Assembly (NCBI GenBank): GCA_044227805.1
Contig: JBGAWA010000004.1
Coordinates: 15,126 to 79,125, forward strand
From: JACCZZ01 sp044227805
GTDB taxonomy: Bacteria; Bacteroidota; Bacteroidia; Chitinophagales; UBA10324
Reading direction: 5' to 3'
Length of the DNA stretch: 64,000 bases
The position numbers were made by a program, and so were the translations under genes. The notes under the pieces are model-generated. The model ran no database searches. It was not told the DNA's origin and saw nothing but the letters and a program-made list of their open reading frames with translations. Shown here piece by piece: positions 28,787 through 38,441 of this stretch. The first letter of the stretch is position 1; the number at the start of each line of letters is the position of its first letter.

Positions 28787-31249
28787 ATGATGATAAAGAA
28801 CTGCTTGCTTATACTGCTGCTCCCGCTGTGCCTGCTACAGGCAAATGCGCAGCAAGCGGCGCGATCCATCAAAAATTTTGGCGACGACTGGAAGTTTTAT
28901 TTGGGTGATGACACCGCTGCGAGGCAGCTCAATTATTCCGATGCTTCCTGGCGCCTGCTTAACCTTCCGCATGACTGGAGTATCGAAGGATCCTTCGATG
29001 AAAACAATCCCGCCGGCATTGGCGGTGGTGCCTTGCCCGGCGGTGTGGGCTGGTACCGGAAATCATTCCTGGTAAGCAACGATCTGAAAGACAAAAATGT
29101 GGTGATAGATTTTGACGGTGTGTATCGGCTGAGTGAAGTATGGATCAACGGCCACCTGCTCGGCATACGGCCCAATGGTTACATCTCTTTCCGGTATGAC
29201 CTCACGCCTTATCTGCGTTATGGAGATCAGAAGAACGTGATCGCCGTGAGGGTGGATAATGCCATGCAACCAAATTCACGCTGGTATTCCGGTTCGGGCA
29301 TCTATCGTAATGTATGGCTGGTGACAACCCATAAAATTTATGTTGACCAGTGGGGCACCTTTATCACTACACCGGAGATAACTGCATCATCAGCTAAAGT
29401 GAAGATCAACATAACTGTGAAGAATACAGGCAAAAAAAAATCCGGTGTAACGGTGCGAACTTCTTTGTATGATTCACAGTCAAAATTAGTAACCGGCATT
29501 TCTTCAGACTTAGCAGTGATGCCCGGTGATAATAAGGTAACCACTCAATTCCTGGAAGTGACACATCCAACATTGTGGTCTGTGGATCATCCGTTCCTGT
29601 ATCAAGCGGTTACAGAAATTATCATCAATGCTAAAATTGCAGACGAATATAGCACGCCATTTGGCATCCGCTACTTCAACTTTGATGCTGATAAGGGATT
29701 TTTTCTGAATGGCGAACCCATGAAGATCAATGGAGTGTGCCAGCATCACGATCTTGGTGCATTAGGCGCTGCGGTGAATACACGTGCCCTGCAACGACAA
29801 TTGGAAATACTGAAAAACATGGGCTGTAATGCCATTCGCACCTCACACAACCCGCCTGCACCCGAATTGCTGGATCTATGCGATCAAATGGGATTTCTCG
29901 TGATGGATGAAGCTTTTGATATGTGGAAACGGCCAAAGACCAACTTCGACTATCACTTGTTTTGGGATGAATGGCATATCAGAGATTTGACCGATCAGTT
30001 GTTGCGCGACCGGAATCATCCATCTATCATCGCCTGGAGTGTAGGTAATGAGATTCCTGAACAATCAGCCTACGACTGGAAACCAGGCATACCCAGGGAG
30101 CAACTGAAGAAAGACAGCACCGGTATTACTATCTCACGGGAACTTACTGCTATTGTGAAATCACTTGATCCTACGCGTCCTGTAACATCTGCCAATGATC
30201 ATACGGATACGTCCAACCTGTTGCTTCAGTCGGGCACGTATGACCTGATCTGTTATAACTACCGGCATGCACAATGGGGTGGCGCACAGGAGCGATGGGG
30301 AAAAAAATCCTTCCTCGCTACCGAATCCGCCTCCGCTTTTGAGACTCGTGGCTATTATGAAATGCCTTCCGACAGCGTTCGCCGTTGGCCGGAAGACTGG
30401 AGCAAACCATTTACCGGAGGCAATCCCGAACACCGCTGTTCCTCCTATGATAACTGTTGTGCCTCCTGGGGTTCTACCCATGAAGAATCGCTGAAGGAAT
30501 ACCTCAAATATGATTTTATCGCCGGAATTTTCGTCTGGACTGGCTTCGACTATCTTGGTGAACCAACACCGTATGGCTGGCCATCACGCAGCTCTTATTT
30601 CGGCGTGATTGACCTGGCCGGATTTCCAAAAGACGCCTACTACCTGTATCAAAGCTTATGGACAGATCTGCCTGTGCTACACCTGCTTCCACACTGGAAC
30701 TGGCAAGCCGGGGCAGTGATTGATGTCTGGGCTTATTACAGTCAGGCTGATGAAGTGGAACTGTACCTGAATGGGCGGTCACTTGGCAAACAAAACAAAA
30801 CCGGCGATTCATTGCATGTGCAATGGCGCGTTCCCTTTGAAGCCGGAACGTTGAAAGCCGTGTCAAGAAAGAATGGCGCTATAGTGTTGAGCCGGGAAGT
30901 GAACACTGCCGGCATTCCTGCTAAAATAAAACTGATGGCCGACAGAAGCAAGATCAAGGCTGATGGCAAAGATCTTTCATTTGTAACAGCAGAGATTACG
31001 GATGCCAATGGAAACAGGGTTCCGCTTGCCGATAACGAGGTGCATTTTAAGATCAGTGGCGAAGGATTTATTGCTGGCGTTGACAATGGAAGTGAAAGCA
31101 GTATGGAGCCATTCAAAGCAGATAAAAGAAAAGCTCATGACGCTTTGTGCCTCGCTATCATCCAAGCCACTAAAAACGCTGGTAGCATTCAACTCACTGC
31201 ATCCTCTCCGGGACTTGAAGGCGCTTCTCTGATACTTGAGTCAAAGTAG
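28787..31249 (+). CDS. GH2 beta-galactosidase
   Basis: This is an 820-residue exported family 2 enzyme that would release galactose from the ends of galacto-oligosaccharides. The ATG at 28787 (or 28790) gives a clean signal peptide (MMIKNCLLILLLPLCLLQANAQ); an earlier in-frame ATG at 28739 abuts the stop of the GH53 gene. The domain order is a sugar-binding domain (LPHDWSIEGSF, GVGWYRKSF, WINGHLLG), an Ig-like domain, a catalytic barrel with acid/base E422 (WSVGNEIPEQ) and probable nucleophile E513 (FLATESASAF), then two C-terminal beta domains including a DUF4982-like region. Other GH2 activities (beta-glucuronidase, mannosidase) are less likely given the galactan and Leloir neighbours. Confidence 0.9.
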   Translation: MMIKNCLLILLLPLCLLQANAQQAARSIKNFGDDWKFYLGDDTAARQLNYSDASWRLLNLPHDWSIEGSFDENNPAGIGGGALPGGVGWYRKSFLVSNDLKDKNVVIDFDGVYRLSEVWINGHLLGIRPNGYISFRYDLTPYLRYGDQKNVIAVRVDNAMQPNSRWYSGSGIYRNVWLVTTHKIYVDQWGTFITTPEITASSAKVKINITVKNTGKKKSGVTVRTSLYDSQSKLVTGISSDLAVMPGDNKVTTQFLEVTHPTLWSVDHPFLYQAVTEIIINAKIADEYSTPFGIRYFNFDADKGFFLNGEPMKINGVCQHHDLGALGAAVNTRALQRQLEILKNMGCNAIRTSHNPPAPELLDLCDQMGFLVMDEAFDMWKRPKTNFDYHLFWDEWHIRDLTDQLLRDRNHPSIIAWSVGNEIPEQSAYDWKPGIPREQLKKDSTGITISRELTAIVKSLDPTRPVTSANDHTDTSNLLLQSGTYDLICYNYRHAQWGGAQERWGKKSFLATESASAFETRGYYEMPSDSVRRWPEDWSKPFTGGNPEHRCSSYDNCCASWGSTHEESLKEYLKYDFIAGIFVWTGFDYLGEPTPYGWPSRSSYFGVIDLAGFPKDAYYLYQSLWTDLPVLHLLPHWNWQAGAVIDVWAYYSQADEVELYLNGRSLGKQNKTGDSLHVQWRVPFEAGTLKAVSRKNGAIVLSREVNTAGIPAKIKLMADRSKIKADGKDLSFVTAEITDANGNRVPLADNEVHFKISGEGFIAGVDNGSESSMEPFKADKRKAHDALCLAIIQATKNAGSIQLTASSPGLEGASLILESK

Positions 31250-31288
31250 TAAAGAGTAACTGAACTTACTTTATAGCGGATTATATTT

Positions 31289-31326
31289 TTTAGCCCTGAT
31301 TTTTCAATAGAAAAAACCGGGCTAAA
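31289..31326. repeat. Foldback repeat fragment, likely bidirectional terminator
   Basis: An inverted repeat (TTTAGCCCTGATTTTTC ... GAAAAAACCGGGCTAAA) matches the outer arm of the dispersed repeat. It lies exactly between the converging GH2 and aldose epimerase genes, reaching into the last codons of the latter, and has T runs on both strands. Confidence 0.6.
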
Positions 31327-32302
31327 AAAACTGAAATACAGTCTGAGCCTGGTAAGTATCGCCAGGCCTTACTATGGTGCTGGGAAAATGCCGATGATTC
31401 GGCGCATCCGGAAAAGCACCGGCTTCCATGGCAACAGCACCTTGTTTTTCATATGAGATTTCGTCACTCTTCAGCTTTCCATCCCACCAGTTTGCAGTGT
31501 AAATGTGCATTCCGGGCTGATCGGTAAAAACCTTCATACGCCTGCCGGAAATATTATCAGACAACTCCGCAGCGAGCACTAATCCACCATTGTAATTGCG
31601 GAGTACAAATGTATGATCAATGCCAATTTCATTTTTCAACATATCCAGGCTATCACCTATTTCCCTTTCCCTTGTAAAATCCAAAGCGCTTCCTCTTACG
31701 GATTCCATTTCACCAGTGGGAATCTGGTGGAGGTCACGCTTTAAAAAATAGTCAGCATTGATTTGCAACCGGTGAGCGTGTATGGTTCGAACTTTAAATC
31801 CTGACAGGTTGAAATAGGAATGATTGGTGAGATGCACGATAGTAGCCTTATCTGCGGTGGCGGTGTATTGTACCTGCAATTCATTTTTAGCAGTCAGGAG
31901 ATAAACAGCCGTTGCCTGTAAAGTACCGGGATAACCTTCTTCACCATCAGCAGCCGTATAACCAAAGCGTACACCTATCCTGTTTTCTTCTTCAATAGTA
32001 TTGATGACACGCCATACCTTTTTATCAAAGCCGGAATATCCGCCATGCAAATGATTGGGTGGTTCATTGACGGTAAGTGCATACGGAATTCCATCAATAG
32101 AAAACTTTCCGCCCGCTATCCTGTTGGCAAACCGCCCAATAGTACTCCCAAAATATGGATGCGGCTGCTGATAGGCTGCCAGGGATCGAAACCCCGCCAC
32201 CACATTTTGCCGAATACCAAACCGGTCGGGCACTTCAACCGACATGATGGTTGCTCCATAACTCAACAGGTCCGTTTTCATCCAGCCATTGCTGAGCTGC
32301 AA
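31322..32302 (-). CDS. galM: Aldose 1-epimerase (galM)
   Basis: This enzyme interconverts alpha and beta anomers of galactose or glucose, the step between beta-galactosidase and galactokinase. Seen: SYGATIMSVEVPDR, NRIAGGKFSIDG, the catalytic His motif LTNHSYFNLSG and DHTFVL, all typical. The first usable codon is a TTG at 32302, but the conserved N-terminus continues upstream in frame (KTPCGNIHGEPVFQLQLSNG) to a stop at 32396, with no ATG, GTG or TTG. The true start is therefore unclear: a rare start codon or a small indel near 32371-32395. The upstream GH53 gene ends at 32383, so the two may be translationally coupled. Confidence 0.85.
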   Translation of the reverse strand: MQLSNGWMKTDLLSYGATIMSVEVPDRFGIRQNVVAGFRSLAAYQQPHPYFGSTIGRFANRIAGGKFSIDGIPYALTVNEPPNHLHGGYSGFDKKVWRVINTIEEENRIGVRFGYTAADGEEGYPGTLQATAVYLLTAKNELQVQYTATADKATIVHLTNHSYFNLSGFKVRTIHAHRLQINADYFLKRDLHQIPTGEMESVRGSALDFTREREIGDSLDMLKNEIGIDHTFVLRNYNGGLVLAAELSDNISGRRMKVFTDQPGMHIYTANWWDGKLKSDEISYEKQGAVAMEAGAFPDAPNHRHFPSTIVRPGDTYQAQTVFQFF

Positions 32303-32382
32303 TTGAAAAACAGGCTCACCATGGATGTTGCCGCATGGCGTTTTAGAAAGTTGAAAGGAAAGCTTGCTGATGTTCTTTGCAG

Positions 32383-33975
32383 TTAATTGTTGTACTTAAA
32401 TGCATTCAGCGAAATAAGCGAATTACCGCTAAAATCAAACAGCGTTGTATTGGCTACCACGTTGGGTGCGCCAAGTTGCCAACCTACTCCGGGTACAGCA
32501 ATCATCACCGGATCCCAGTACAGAACACCAATGACCTTCCCGTTATCAGCTGTTTTTATTCCATTGAACAATTCCAGCAGAAAATTTTTCTGTCCTGAAG
32601 GAGAAGAGGGGTAGACATTTTCGTAGGGGCCATTATTTCCCAATTGCCCGCCAGAACCATTCGGCAAAGTTGGATTCCAGTTGTATCCTGTTTCCATGAT
32701 AAGTATCTCTTTTCCCAGCTTCTCACTTTCATAGTTTGCCCAGTTCCGCATTTGTGTTACGGTTCTTTGCGACCAGAAAGGATAATAGGACGCTCCCACT
32801 ATATCATACTTTCCGCCGGCGGCGGTAAGCGAACCAAAAAACCAATCATACAGAGATGTATTGCCGGCATCATCCAGATGTATAATCACCTTTGACGCCG
32901 GTGACACCGCTTTTACAGCATCATATCCCTGGTTAAACAAGGCAGCCATCTGGCTGAAATGATTATAATCACCATCGGGGAAAAGAAAACCACCCGGCGT
33001 TTCATTGCCGAGTGAAACATATTCAGGAATGGTGCCCTGATCCTTCAGCTGATTCATGAATCCGAAAGTGAAATCATATACCGCTGCTTTCAATGCATCA
33101 TAACTGAGGTTGGCCCATTCATGTGGCTTATATTGTGTAGTGCCGTTACTCCAGTAGTCGCTGTAATGAAAGGTCAGCTCTATCATCATGCCTGCAGCTT
33201 TAGCGCGTTGCGCTAACTGCAGAATATCAGCAGCGTTTTGAAAGCCTGCAGGCAACAGGTTAGACGGCGCATAAGCCGGATTGCCTGGATCATTGTAGAG
33301 CCTCAATCGTACTATATTAAAACCATAACTTTTTAAAATCTCAAAACAATCCTTCTCTACCCCGTTATCATAAAACTTTCCGCCTTTTGATTCGAGGTAA
33401 CTCAGTTCAGAAACATCTCCGCCTTTCAGAAATGTATATGGCACATCATCCTGCAGCAATTTGACAGCATCTGCCTTGCACCAGTTGCCGGCATTGGCAT
33501 CTGAATAAATACTGATCGTGCATTTTCCATCCGTTACGTGAATACCACGAACTGTCACAAGCGTCCATGCAGCCGACACTGGAAATGAAGTGATCCTTTC
33601 ATTTCCATCGGTGGTTTTTCCGCCAAGGTAACAGGCATTTTGTCCCCCACTGTTTTGAATATAGGCGGTGAGCTGATAATATCCGTTTTTCAAACCATTC
33701 AACTCCTGGTAAGTCAACACCTGATAGGCCGTTTCCTTTTGATGGCGCAACGAATAATTGCCTTCATAACCACCGCTGATAACCTGATCGGCACTTGTAT
33801 CATTGCCAGACGTCATCCAGCCGGCGGCGGAAGCCGCTTCCATCTGATCAGCTTCAAACCCGCTGTTCATGATGGTATCTTTTACTGCGGGCGGCGTAAT
33901 AATTGTTTCTTCCGGCTTATTGCAGGAAGCAATCATTAAAAACAAAATACCGGTATAGAAAAATGATCTGATCAT
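32383..33975 (-). CDS. GH53 endo-beta-1,4-galactanase lipoprotein with N-terminal binding domain
   Basis: This is a 530-residue lipoprotein (MIRSFFYTGILFLMIASCNK, lipidated Cys), so probably surface-anchored. Residues about 35-175 form a beta-sandwich starting MNSGFEADQ and ending AVKLLQDD, like the galactan-binding modules (CBM61 type) often fused to GH53; this subfamily call is an inference. The GH53 barrel follows: GGDVSELSYLESKGGKFY, FHYSDYWSNG, acid/base E325 in LGNETPGG and nucleophile E428 in LIMETGYNW. It would make the first cuts in galactan at the surface, with the smaller GH53 working elsewhere. Divergent from galK and followed by galM. Confidence 0.92.
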   Translation of the reverse strand: MIRSFFYTGILFLMIASCNKPEETIITPPAVKDTIMNSGFEADQMEAASAAGWMTSGNDTSADQVISGGYEGNYSLRHQKETAYQVLTYQELNGLKNGYYQLTAYIQNSGGQNACYLGGKTTDGNERITSFPVSAAWTLVTVRGIHVTDGKCTISIYSDANAGNWCKADAVKLLQDDVPYTFLKGGDVSELSYLESKGGKFYDNGVEKDCFEILKSYGFNIVRLRLYNDPGNPAYAPSNLLPAGFQNAADILQLAQRAKAAGMMIELTFHYSDYWSNGTTQYKPHEWANLSYDALKAAVYDFTFGFMNQLKDQGTIPEYVSLGNETPGGFLFPDGDYNHFSQMAALFNQGYDAVKAVSPASKVIIHLDDAGNTSLYDWFFGSLTAAGGKYDIVGASYYPFWSQRTVTQMRNWANYESEKLGKEILIMETGYNWNPTLPNGSGGQLGNNGPYENVYPSSPSGQKNFLLELFNGIKTADNGKVIGVLYWDPVMIAVPGVGWQLGAPNVVANTTLFDFSGNSLISLNAFKYNN

Positions 33976-34128
33976 GATAAAAGTAAATTTACGACTTCTG
34001 AAATAATAACGTCCTCTTTGTGGTGACTGGTTTTATGGTGAAACGAAAGCTATGGGCTCTATGGCAATCAGACAATAACGGTTTTCAGTTATCTTGATGG
34101 CCCGATCATCCCGGCTTTCGATAAAAAA

Positions 34129-34136
34129 TATTTTTG
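34129..34136 (+). promoter_or_regulatory. Bacteroidota -7 box (TAnnTTTG)
   Basis: TATTTTTG matches the -7 consensus, 44 bases before galK. No clear -33 box. Confidence 0.35.
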
Positions 34137-34179
34137 CTGAAAAGCCTGATCGTGAACACGTGGTTTAAATCTTCACACT

Positions 34180-35331
34180 ATGCTGGCACCCACTGAAGCG
34201 CTGAAAAATCTGATACAGGAAAAATCATTGCTTGTTTTCTCTCCGGGAAGAATAAACCTGATCGGCGAATTCACCGATTACAATATGGGCTTTGTGCTGC
34301 CTGCTGCCATTGACAAAGGAATTTATTTTGTCATTACGCCCCGCTCAGATAACATTATTCACCTGCACTCCGTCGACTTTGAGGCAACGTATGAAACCAC
34401 CGTTGATGCGCTGCTTCCTTCGGCAGCATCTTCATGGCCCAACTATATACTGGGTGTAGTGGAACAATTTAAACTTGCCGGAGTACCCTTGAATGGATTT
34501 GACGCTGCCGTTGCCGGCAATATTCCGGTTGGTGCCGGCCTGTCCTCCTCCGCAGCGGTTGAATGTGCCGTGGCTATGGCGCTCAATGAAATGACAAATG
34601 CCGGACTGGATAAATTAAGGCTCGTGCAAATGGCACAACGTGCGGAGAATAATTATGTAGGCGTTCAGTGTGGTATCATGGATCAGTTCGCCAGCATGTT
34701 CGGAAAGCCCGGTCTTGCCATAAAAATTGATTGCCGTTCGCTGGAGTATGAATATGTTCCGATCAGCATGGACGGACTTCGCATCCTTTTGCTCGATACC
34801 AATGTAAAACATTCACATGGATCTTCAGAATATAATGTCAGAAGAAAACAGTGTGAAGACGGAGTGCTGCTGATTCAACGGCACCAGCCAGCCATAAAAC
34901 ACCTGCGTGATGCTGATCTTGCCATGCTCGAGCGATTGGTGGCACCGGTTGACAACACACTTTTCAGGCGCTGTAAATTTATTGTGGAAGAAAATGCCAG
35001 GGTGGTACAAGCGGCGGAAGCATTGAAGAAGGGCCATCTCAAGTCATTCGGAGCCTTGATGTTCGCTTCTCATGCTGGATTGCAGCATGATTTTGAAGCA
35101 AGTTGTGCGGAGCTTGATTTCCTGGTAAGTTGTGTGAAGAACAATGAAGCGGTAACGGGAGCAAGAATGATGGGCGGAGGATTTGGTGGCTGTACAATCA
35201 ACCTGGTAGAGGAAAAATCTGTAGATGCAATTATTCAATTGGCTGCTGCAGCTTACGAGAAAACCTTTGGCAAAAATCTGACAGCCTATGTTGCAAAAGT
35301 GGAAGCCGGTACGACAATATTGAAAAGATAA
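34180..35331 (+). CDS. galK: Galactokinase
   Basis: This 383-residue GHMP kinase phosphorylates alpha-D-galactose to galactose-1-phosphate. Seen: the galactokinase signature GRINLIGEFTDYNMGFVLP near the N-terminus, the GHMP ATP-binding motif PVGAGLSSSAAVE (about 115-127), catalytic Asp in CGIMDQFASMFG, and the C-terminal GARMMGGGFGGCTINLV. Length is normal. It is the first gene of a galKT pair, with 24 bases to galT, next to galactan-degrading genes and galM, so it drains galactose into the Leloir pathway. Confidence 0.97.
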   Translation: MLAPTEALKNLIQEKSLLVFSPGRINLIGEFTDYNMGFVLPAAIDKGIYFVITPRSDNIIHLHSVDFEATYETTVDALLPSAASSWPNYILGVVEQFKLAGVPLNGFDAAVAGNIPVGAGLSSSAAVECAVAMALNEMTNAGLDKLRLVQMAQRAENNYVGVQCGIMDQFASMFGKPGLAIKIDCRSLEYEYVPISMDGLRILLLDTNVKHSHGSSEYNVRRKQCEDGVLLIQRHQPAIKHLRDADLAMLERLVAPVDNTLFRRCKFIVEENARVVQAAEALKKGHLKSFGALMFASHAGLQHDFEASCAELDFLVSCVKNNEAVTGARMMGGGFGGCTINLVEEKSVDAIIQLAAAAYEKTFGKNLTAYVAKVEAGTTILKR

Positions 35332-35355
35332 CAGAACGAATCTGAATCATTTTTT

Positions 35356-36426
35356 ATGAACCAACCGACGATTGATTTTACAAGATATCCGCACCGGCGC
35401 AAAAATATTCTTACCGGAGAATGGCTGCTGATTTCGCCTCAACGCACCAACCGGCCCTGGCAGGGCAAGGTGGAAGCCGTGGCTGCCGATCGCCGGCCGG
35501 CATATGACGCGCAGTGCTATTTATGTCCGGGCAATAAGAGAGCGGGAGAAAAAATGAATCCTGTCTATACTTCCTGCTTCGCATTCACCAACGATTATGC
35601 ATCACTGCAGGAAGATACGCCGGAAGCAAGTATGAATCTGCAAGACCTTATTGTCGCGAAAAGCCAGAGCGGCAGCTGCAGGGTGATTTGCTTTTCGCCA
35701 CGTCATGACCTCACCCTGCCGCATCTTTCCACAGAGAATATCACAGCGCTGATTGACCTGTGGTGCGATGAGTTCCAAACCCTTTCACAAAATCCAAAGC
35801 TGAAGTACATCCTTATTTTTGAAAACAAAGGGGAAATCATGGGATGCAGCAATCCACATCCACACGGACAAATATGGAGCTCGAGTGATGTGCCGGTTGA
35901 GCCACAGAAAGAATCCGTGGAGCAAACAAAATATTTTGATGCAAAAGGCAGAAGCTTACTGGCGGACTACCTTATGCTCGAACTGGAAAAGCAAGAGCGT
36001 ATTGTATGCAGCAATGAGCACTTTGTTGCGCTGGTACCGTTTTGGGCAATCTGGCCATTTGAAACCATGATCATTTCACGAAGACAGGTACAGACGATCT
36101 TGCAGTTCACGAAAGAAGAAAAACAATCGCTAGCGGCATTACTGAAGCAACTTACGATCCGATATGACAATATTTTCAAAACCTCCTTTCCCTATTCAGC
36201 CGGCATGCACCAGGCTCCGGTAAATGACGGCGACCATCCTGCCTGGCACTGGCACATGCACTTTCTGCCACCTTTGCTGCGGTCAGCCACGATAAAAAAA
36301 TTTATGGTGGGATATGAAATGCTGGGTAACCCTCAGCGGGATGTGACGGCAGAATGGGCGGCAGAAGTGCTGAGAAAACAAAGCGACATTCACTATTCAG
36401 AATCTGCGACAGATACTCAGCAGTAA
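35356..36426 (+). CDS. galT: UDP-glucose--hexose-1-phosphate uridylyltransferase
   Basis: This is a 356-residue HIT-superfamily enzyme that swaps UMP between UDP-glucose and galactose-1-phosphate. It shows the zinc ligands CYLCPGN (about residues 56-62), the active-site HPH in NPHPHGQIW and a C-terminal HWHMHF metal/structural motif. Full length. It follows galK in an operon. A GalE epimerase, needed to complete the pathway, is not in the window. Confidence 0.97.
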   Translation: MNQPTIDFTRYPHRRKNILTGEWLLISPQRTNRPWQGKVEAVAADRRPAYDAQCYLCPGNKRAGEKMNPVYTSCFAFTNDYASLQEDTPEASMNLQDLIVAKSQSGSCRVICFSPRHDLTLPHLSTENITALIDLWCDEFQTLSQNPKLKYILIFENKGEIMGCSNPHPHGQIWSSSDVPVEPQKESVEQTKYFDAKGRSLLADYLMLELEKQERIVCSNEHFVALVPFWAIWPFETMIISRRQVQTILQFTKEEKQSLAALLKQLTIRYDNIFKTSFPYSAGMHQAPVNDGDHPAWHWHMHFLPPLLRSATIKKFMVGYEMLGNPQRDVTAEWAAEVLRKQSDIHYSESATDTQQ

Positions 36427-36524
36427 GTGCAGGACTACCGGCAGAGATTGATATTTCAATAATAAAATCCGGCCGCGCTTCTGTTTAGCAGCACAAAAGG
36501 CTGACAGTACGAATAAAATAAGGG

Positions 36525-36554
36525 TTTGACACAACTGACAAACTATTACATTTA
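36525..36554 (+). promoter_or_regulatory. Possible promoter of the symporter gene
   Basis: TTTG (36525-36528) and TACATTTA (36547-36554, one mismatch to TAnnTTTG) are separated by 18 bases, a fitting -33/-7 spacing. It lies 46 bases before the ATG. Confidence 0.35.
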
Positions 36555-36600
36555 ACAATTGAACAGATATTAACACTGACATAAAACAAAAAAGAAACTC

Positions 36601-38253
36601 ATGACGCACACGATGCAACCAATTGACTACGCAGTGTTTTTTATTTATTTCGCGATCGTATCACTCTATGGTTATTGGGTATATCAGAAAAAGAAAAACA
36701 CACACAATGATTCCAAAGATTTTTTTCTCGCAGAAGGTTCACTCACATGGTGGGCCATCGGCGCTTCCCTAATAGCTTCCAATATATCAGCCGAACAATT
36801 TATCGGCATGGGCGGATCAGGATTCGCACTTGGTCTTGGCATAGCATCCTATGAATGGATGGCTGCCATCACACTCCTGATCGTTGCGGTGTTTTTCATG
36901 CCGCTATACCTGAAAAATAAAATCTACACCATGCCGCAATTTCTCCGGCAACGGTATGATGAACGCGTAGCGACGATCATGGCGGTCTTTTGGCTGATGA
37001 TTTATGTATTTGTCAATCTTACCTCCATCATTTATTTGGGAGCACTCACGATCCAACACATGCTGGATCTTCCTTTCCTGACGTGTGCCGCCGGTCTCTC
37101 CCTGTTCGCGATAATTATCACCTTGGGAGGCATGCGGGTTATCGGCTATACTGATGTGATACAGGTTTTCTTTTTGATATTGGGTGGTTTAGTCACCACC
37201 TATCTTGCTTTGGACCTTGTTTCCACCACCCTGGGTACTGGTGCCGGTGCCATGGAAGGATTGAATCTGCTCCGGCAGAAAGCACCTGATCATTTCCACA
37301 TGATATTTCCAAAAGGTAAATATGAAGTGATTAACGGACAAGGTGGCTTACAGGATCCATGGGAGCAACTGCCCGGCCTTTCTGTGCTGATCGGAGGTAT
37401 GTGGATCGCCAACCTAAGTTACTGGGGTTGCAACCAGTACATCACACAGCGCGCCCTGGGAGCCAGTTTGCCTACAGCACGTGCAGGTTTGCTCTTTGCC
37501 GCTTTTCTGAAATTGCTGATGCCGCTGATCGTGGTGGTGCCCGGCATTGCCTGTTATGTTCTCTTTAAAAATAATGCGGATCAGAATATTATTTCGGGCA
37601 TGACGGAAAATGGAATCGTGAAACCGGACAACTCTTATTCCACCCTGCTCGAGTTGTTGCCAAACGGATTAAGAGGTGTTTCCCTGGCGGCCCTTACAGC
37701 TGCCATTGTCGCATCACTGGCAGGTAAGGCTAATAGTATCTCCACCATTTTCTCACTCGATATTTATAAACGATTCATCAACAAGGATGCGGAGGATAAG
37801 AAAGTGGTATCCATCGGCCGCTGGGCGATCTTTGTTGCCTTTGCCATTGCCTTGATCATTTCTCCGGCACTGAAAAGCCTAGGACAGGGTTTTACCTACA
37901 TCCAGGAATTCACTGGATTTATTTCACCCGGCATATTGGCCATGTTCCTGATGGGCTTTTTCTGGAAACGATCCAATTCAGCCGGCGCGCTGGCAGCCAC
38001 ATTGTGCAGCATTCCATTCTCCGCTGTGCTGAAATATGCGATGCCTTCTATCCCGTTCATGAACAGGATGTCGATTGTATTTCTGAGTTGCGTTGCATTA
38101 ATTGTAATTTTTGGATTGATGGATTCCGCATCCAAAAGCAATCCAAAGGCACTGGAAATTGACAAATCCACATTCAAAGTCAGCATGCCGTTTCTTATTG
38201 GGTTGCTGATGGTAGTGGGTATCACAGCCGCTTTGTACATTGTGTTCTGGTAA
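36601..38253 (+). CDS. Sodium/solute symporter (SSS family), probable galactose/glucose importer
   Basis: This is a 550-residue inner-membrane transporter with about 14 hydrophobic helices, of the SGLT/vSGLT type in the SSS family. Seen: SLTWWAIGASLIASNISAEQ in the first helices (the Na+ site region), GGMRVIGYTDV, the YWGCNQYITQRAL motif that in SGLT relatives lies near the sugar site, and LAALTAAIVASLAGKANS in the later Na+-binding helix. It follows galK-galT and lies between sugar-degrading genes, so a galactose or glucose substrate is likely. A second Met at 36613 is an alternative start. Confidence 0.92.
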   Translation: MTHTMQPIDYAVFFIYFAIVSLYGYWVYQKKKNTHNDSKDFFLAEGSLTWWAIGASLIASNISAEQFIGMGGSGFALGLGIASYEWMAAITLLIVAVFFMPLYLKNKIYTMPQFLRQRYDERVATIMAVFWLMIYVFVNLTSIIYLGALTIQHMLDLPFLTCAAGLSLFAIIITLGGMRVIGYTDVIQVFFLILGGLVTTYLALDLVSTTLGTGAGAMEGLNLLRQKAPDHFHMIFPKGKYEVINGQGGLQDPWEQLPGLSVLIGGMWIANLSYWGCNQYITQRALGASLPTARAGLLFAAFLKLLMPLIVVVPGIACYVLFKNNADQNIISGMTENGIVKPDNSYSTLLELLPNGLRGVSLAALTAAIVASLAGKANSISTIFSLDIYKRFINKDAEDKKVVSIGRWAIFVAFAIALIISPALKSLGQGFTYIQEFTGFISPGILAMFLMGFFWKRSNSAGALAATLCSIPFSAVLKYAMPSIPFMNRMSIVFLSCVALIVIFGLMDSASKSNPKALEIDKSTFKVSMPFLIGLLMVVGITAALYIVFW

Positions 38254-38331
38254 TGTCAGGCAATCGTAAGGGCCATGATAAATTTTGCGCGATGGTCTGT
38301 TTTCAGCCCATCGTGCATCGGGTAACCCGGA

Positions 38332-38397
38332 TTTTTAACCCGGATTTTTCAGTGGAAAAATCCCGCTTCGCTGCGACTAAGAACTGCTAAAGGTTTA
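38332..38397 (+). repeat. Dispersed repeat, left part
   Basis: The left half of the 162-bp repeat (CCCGGATTTTTCAGTGGAAA, then CGCTTCGCTGCGACTAAGAA, then CTGCTAAAGG) without the right half. Its first 13 bases (AACCCGGATTTTT) are duplicated in tandem. Confidence 0.7.
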
Positions 38398-38441
38398 TTA
38401 AATCAGGAAAACTGGTTGCGCTGCAATTGACGCCACGATAC

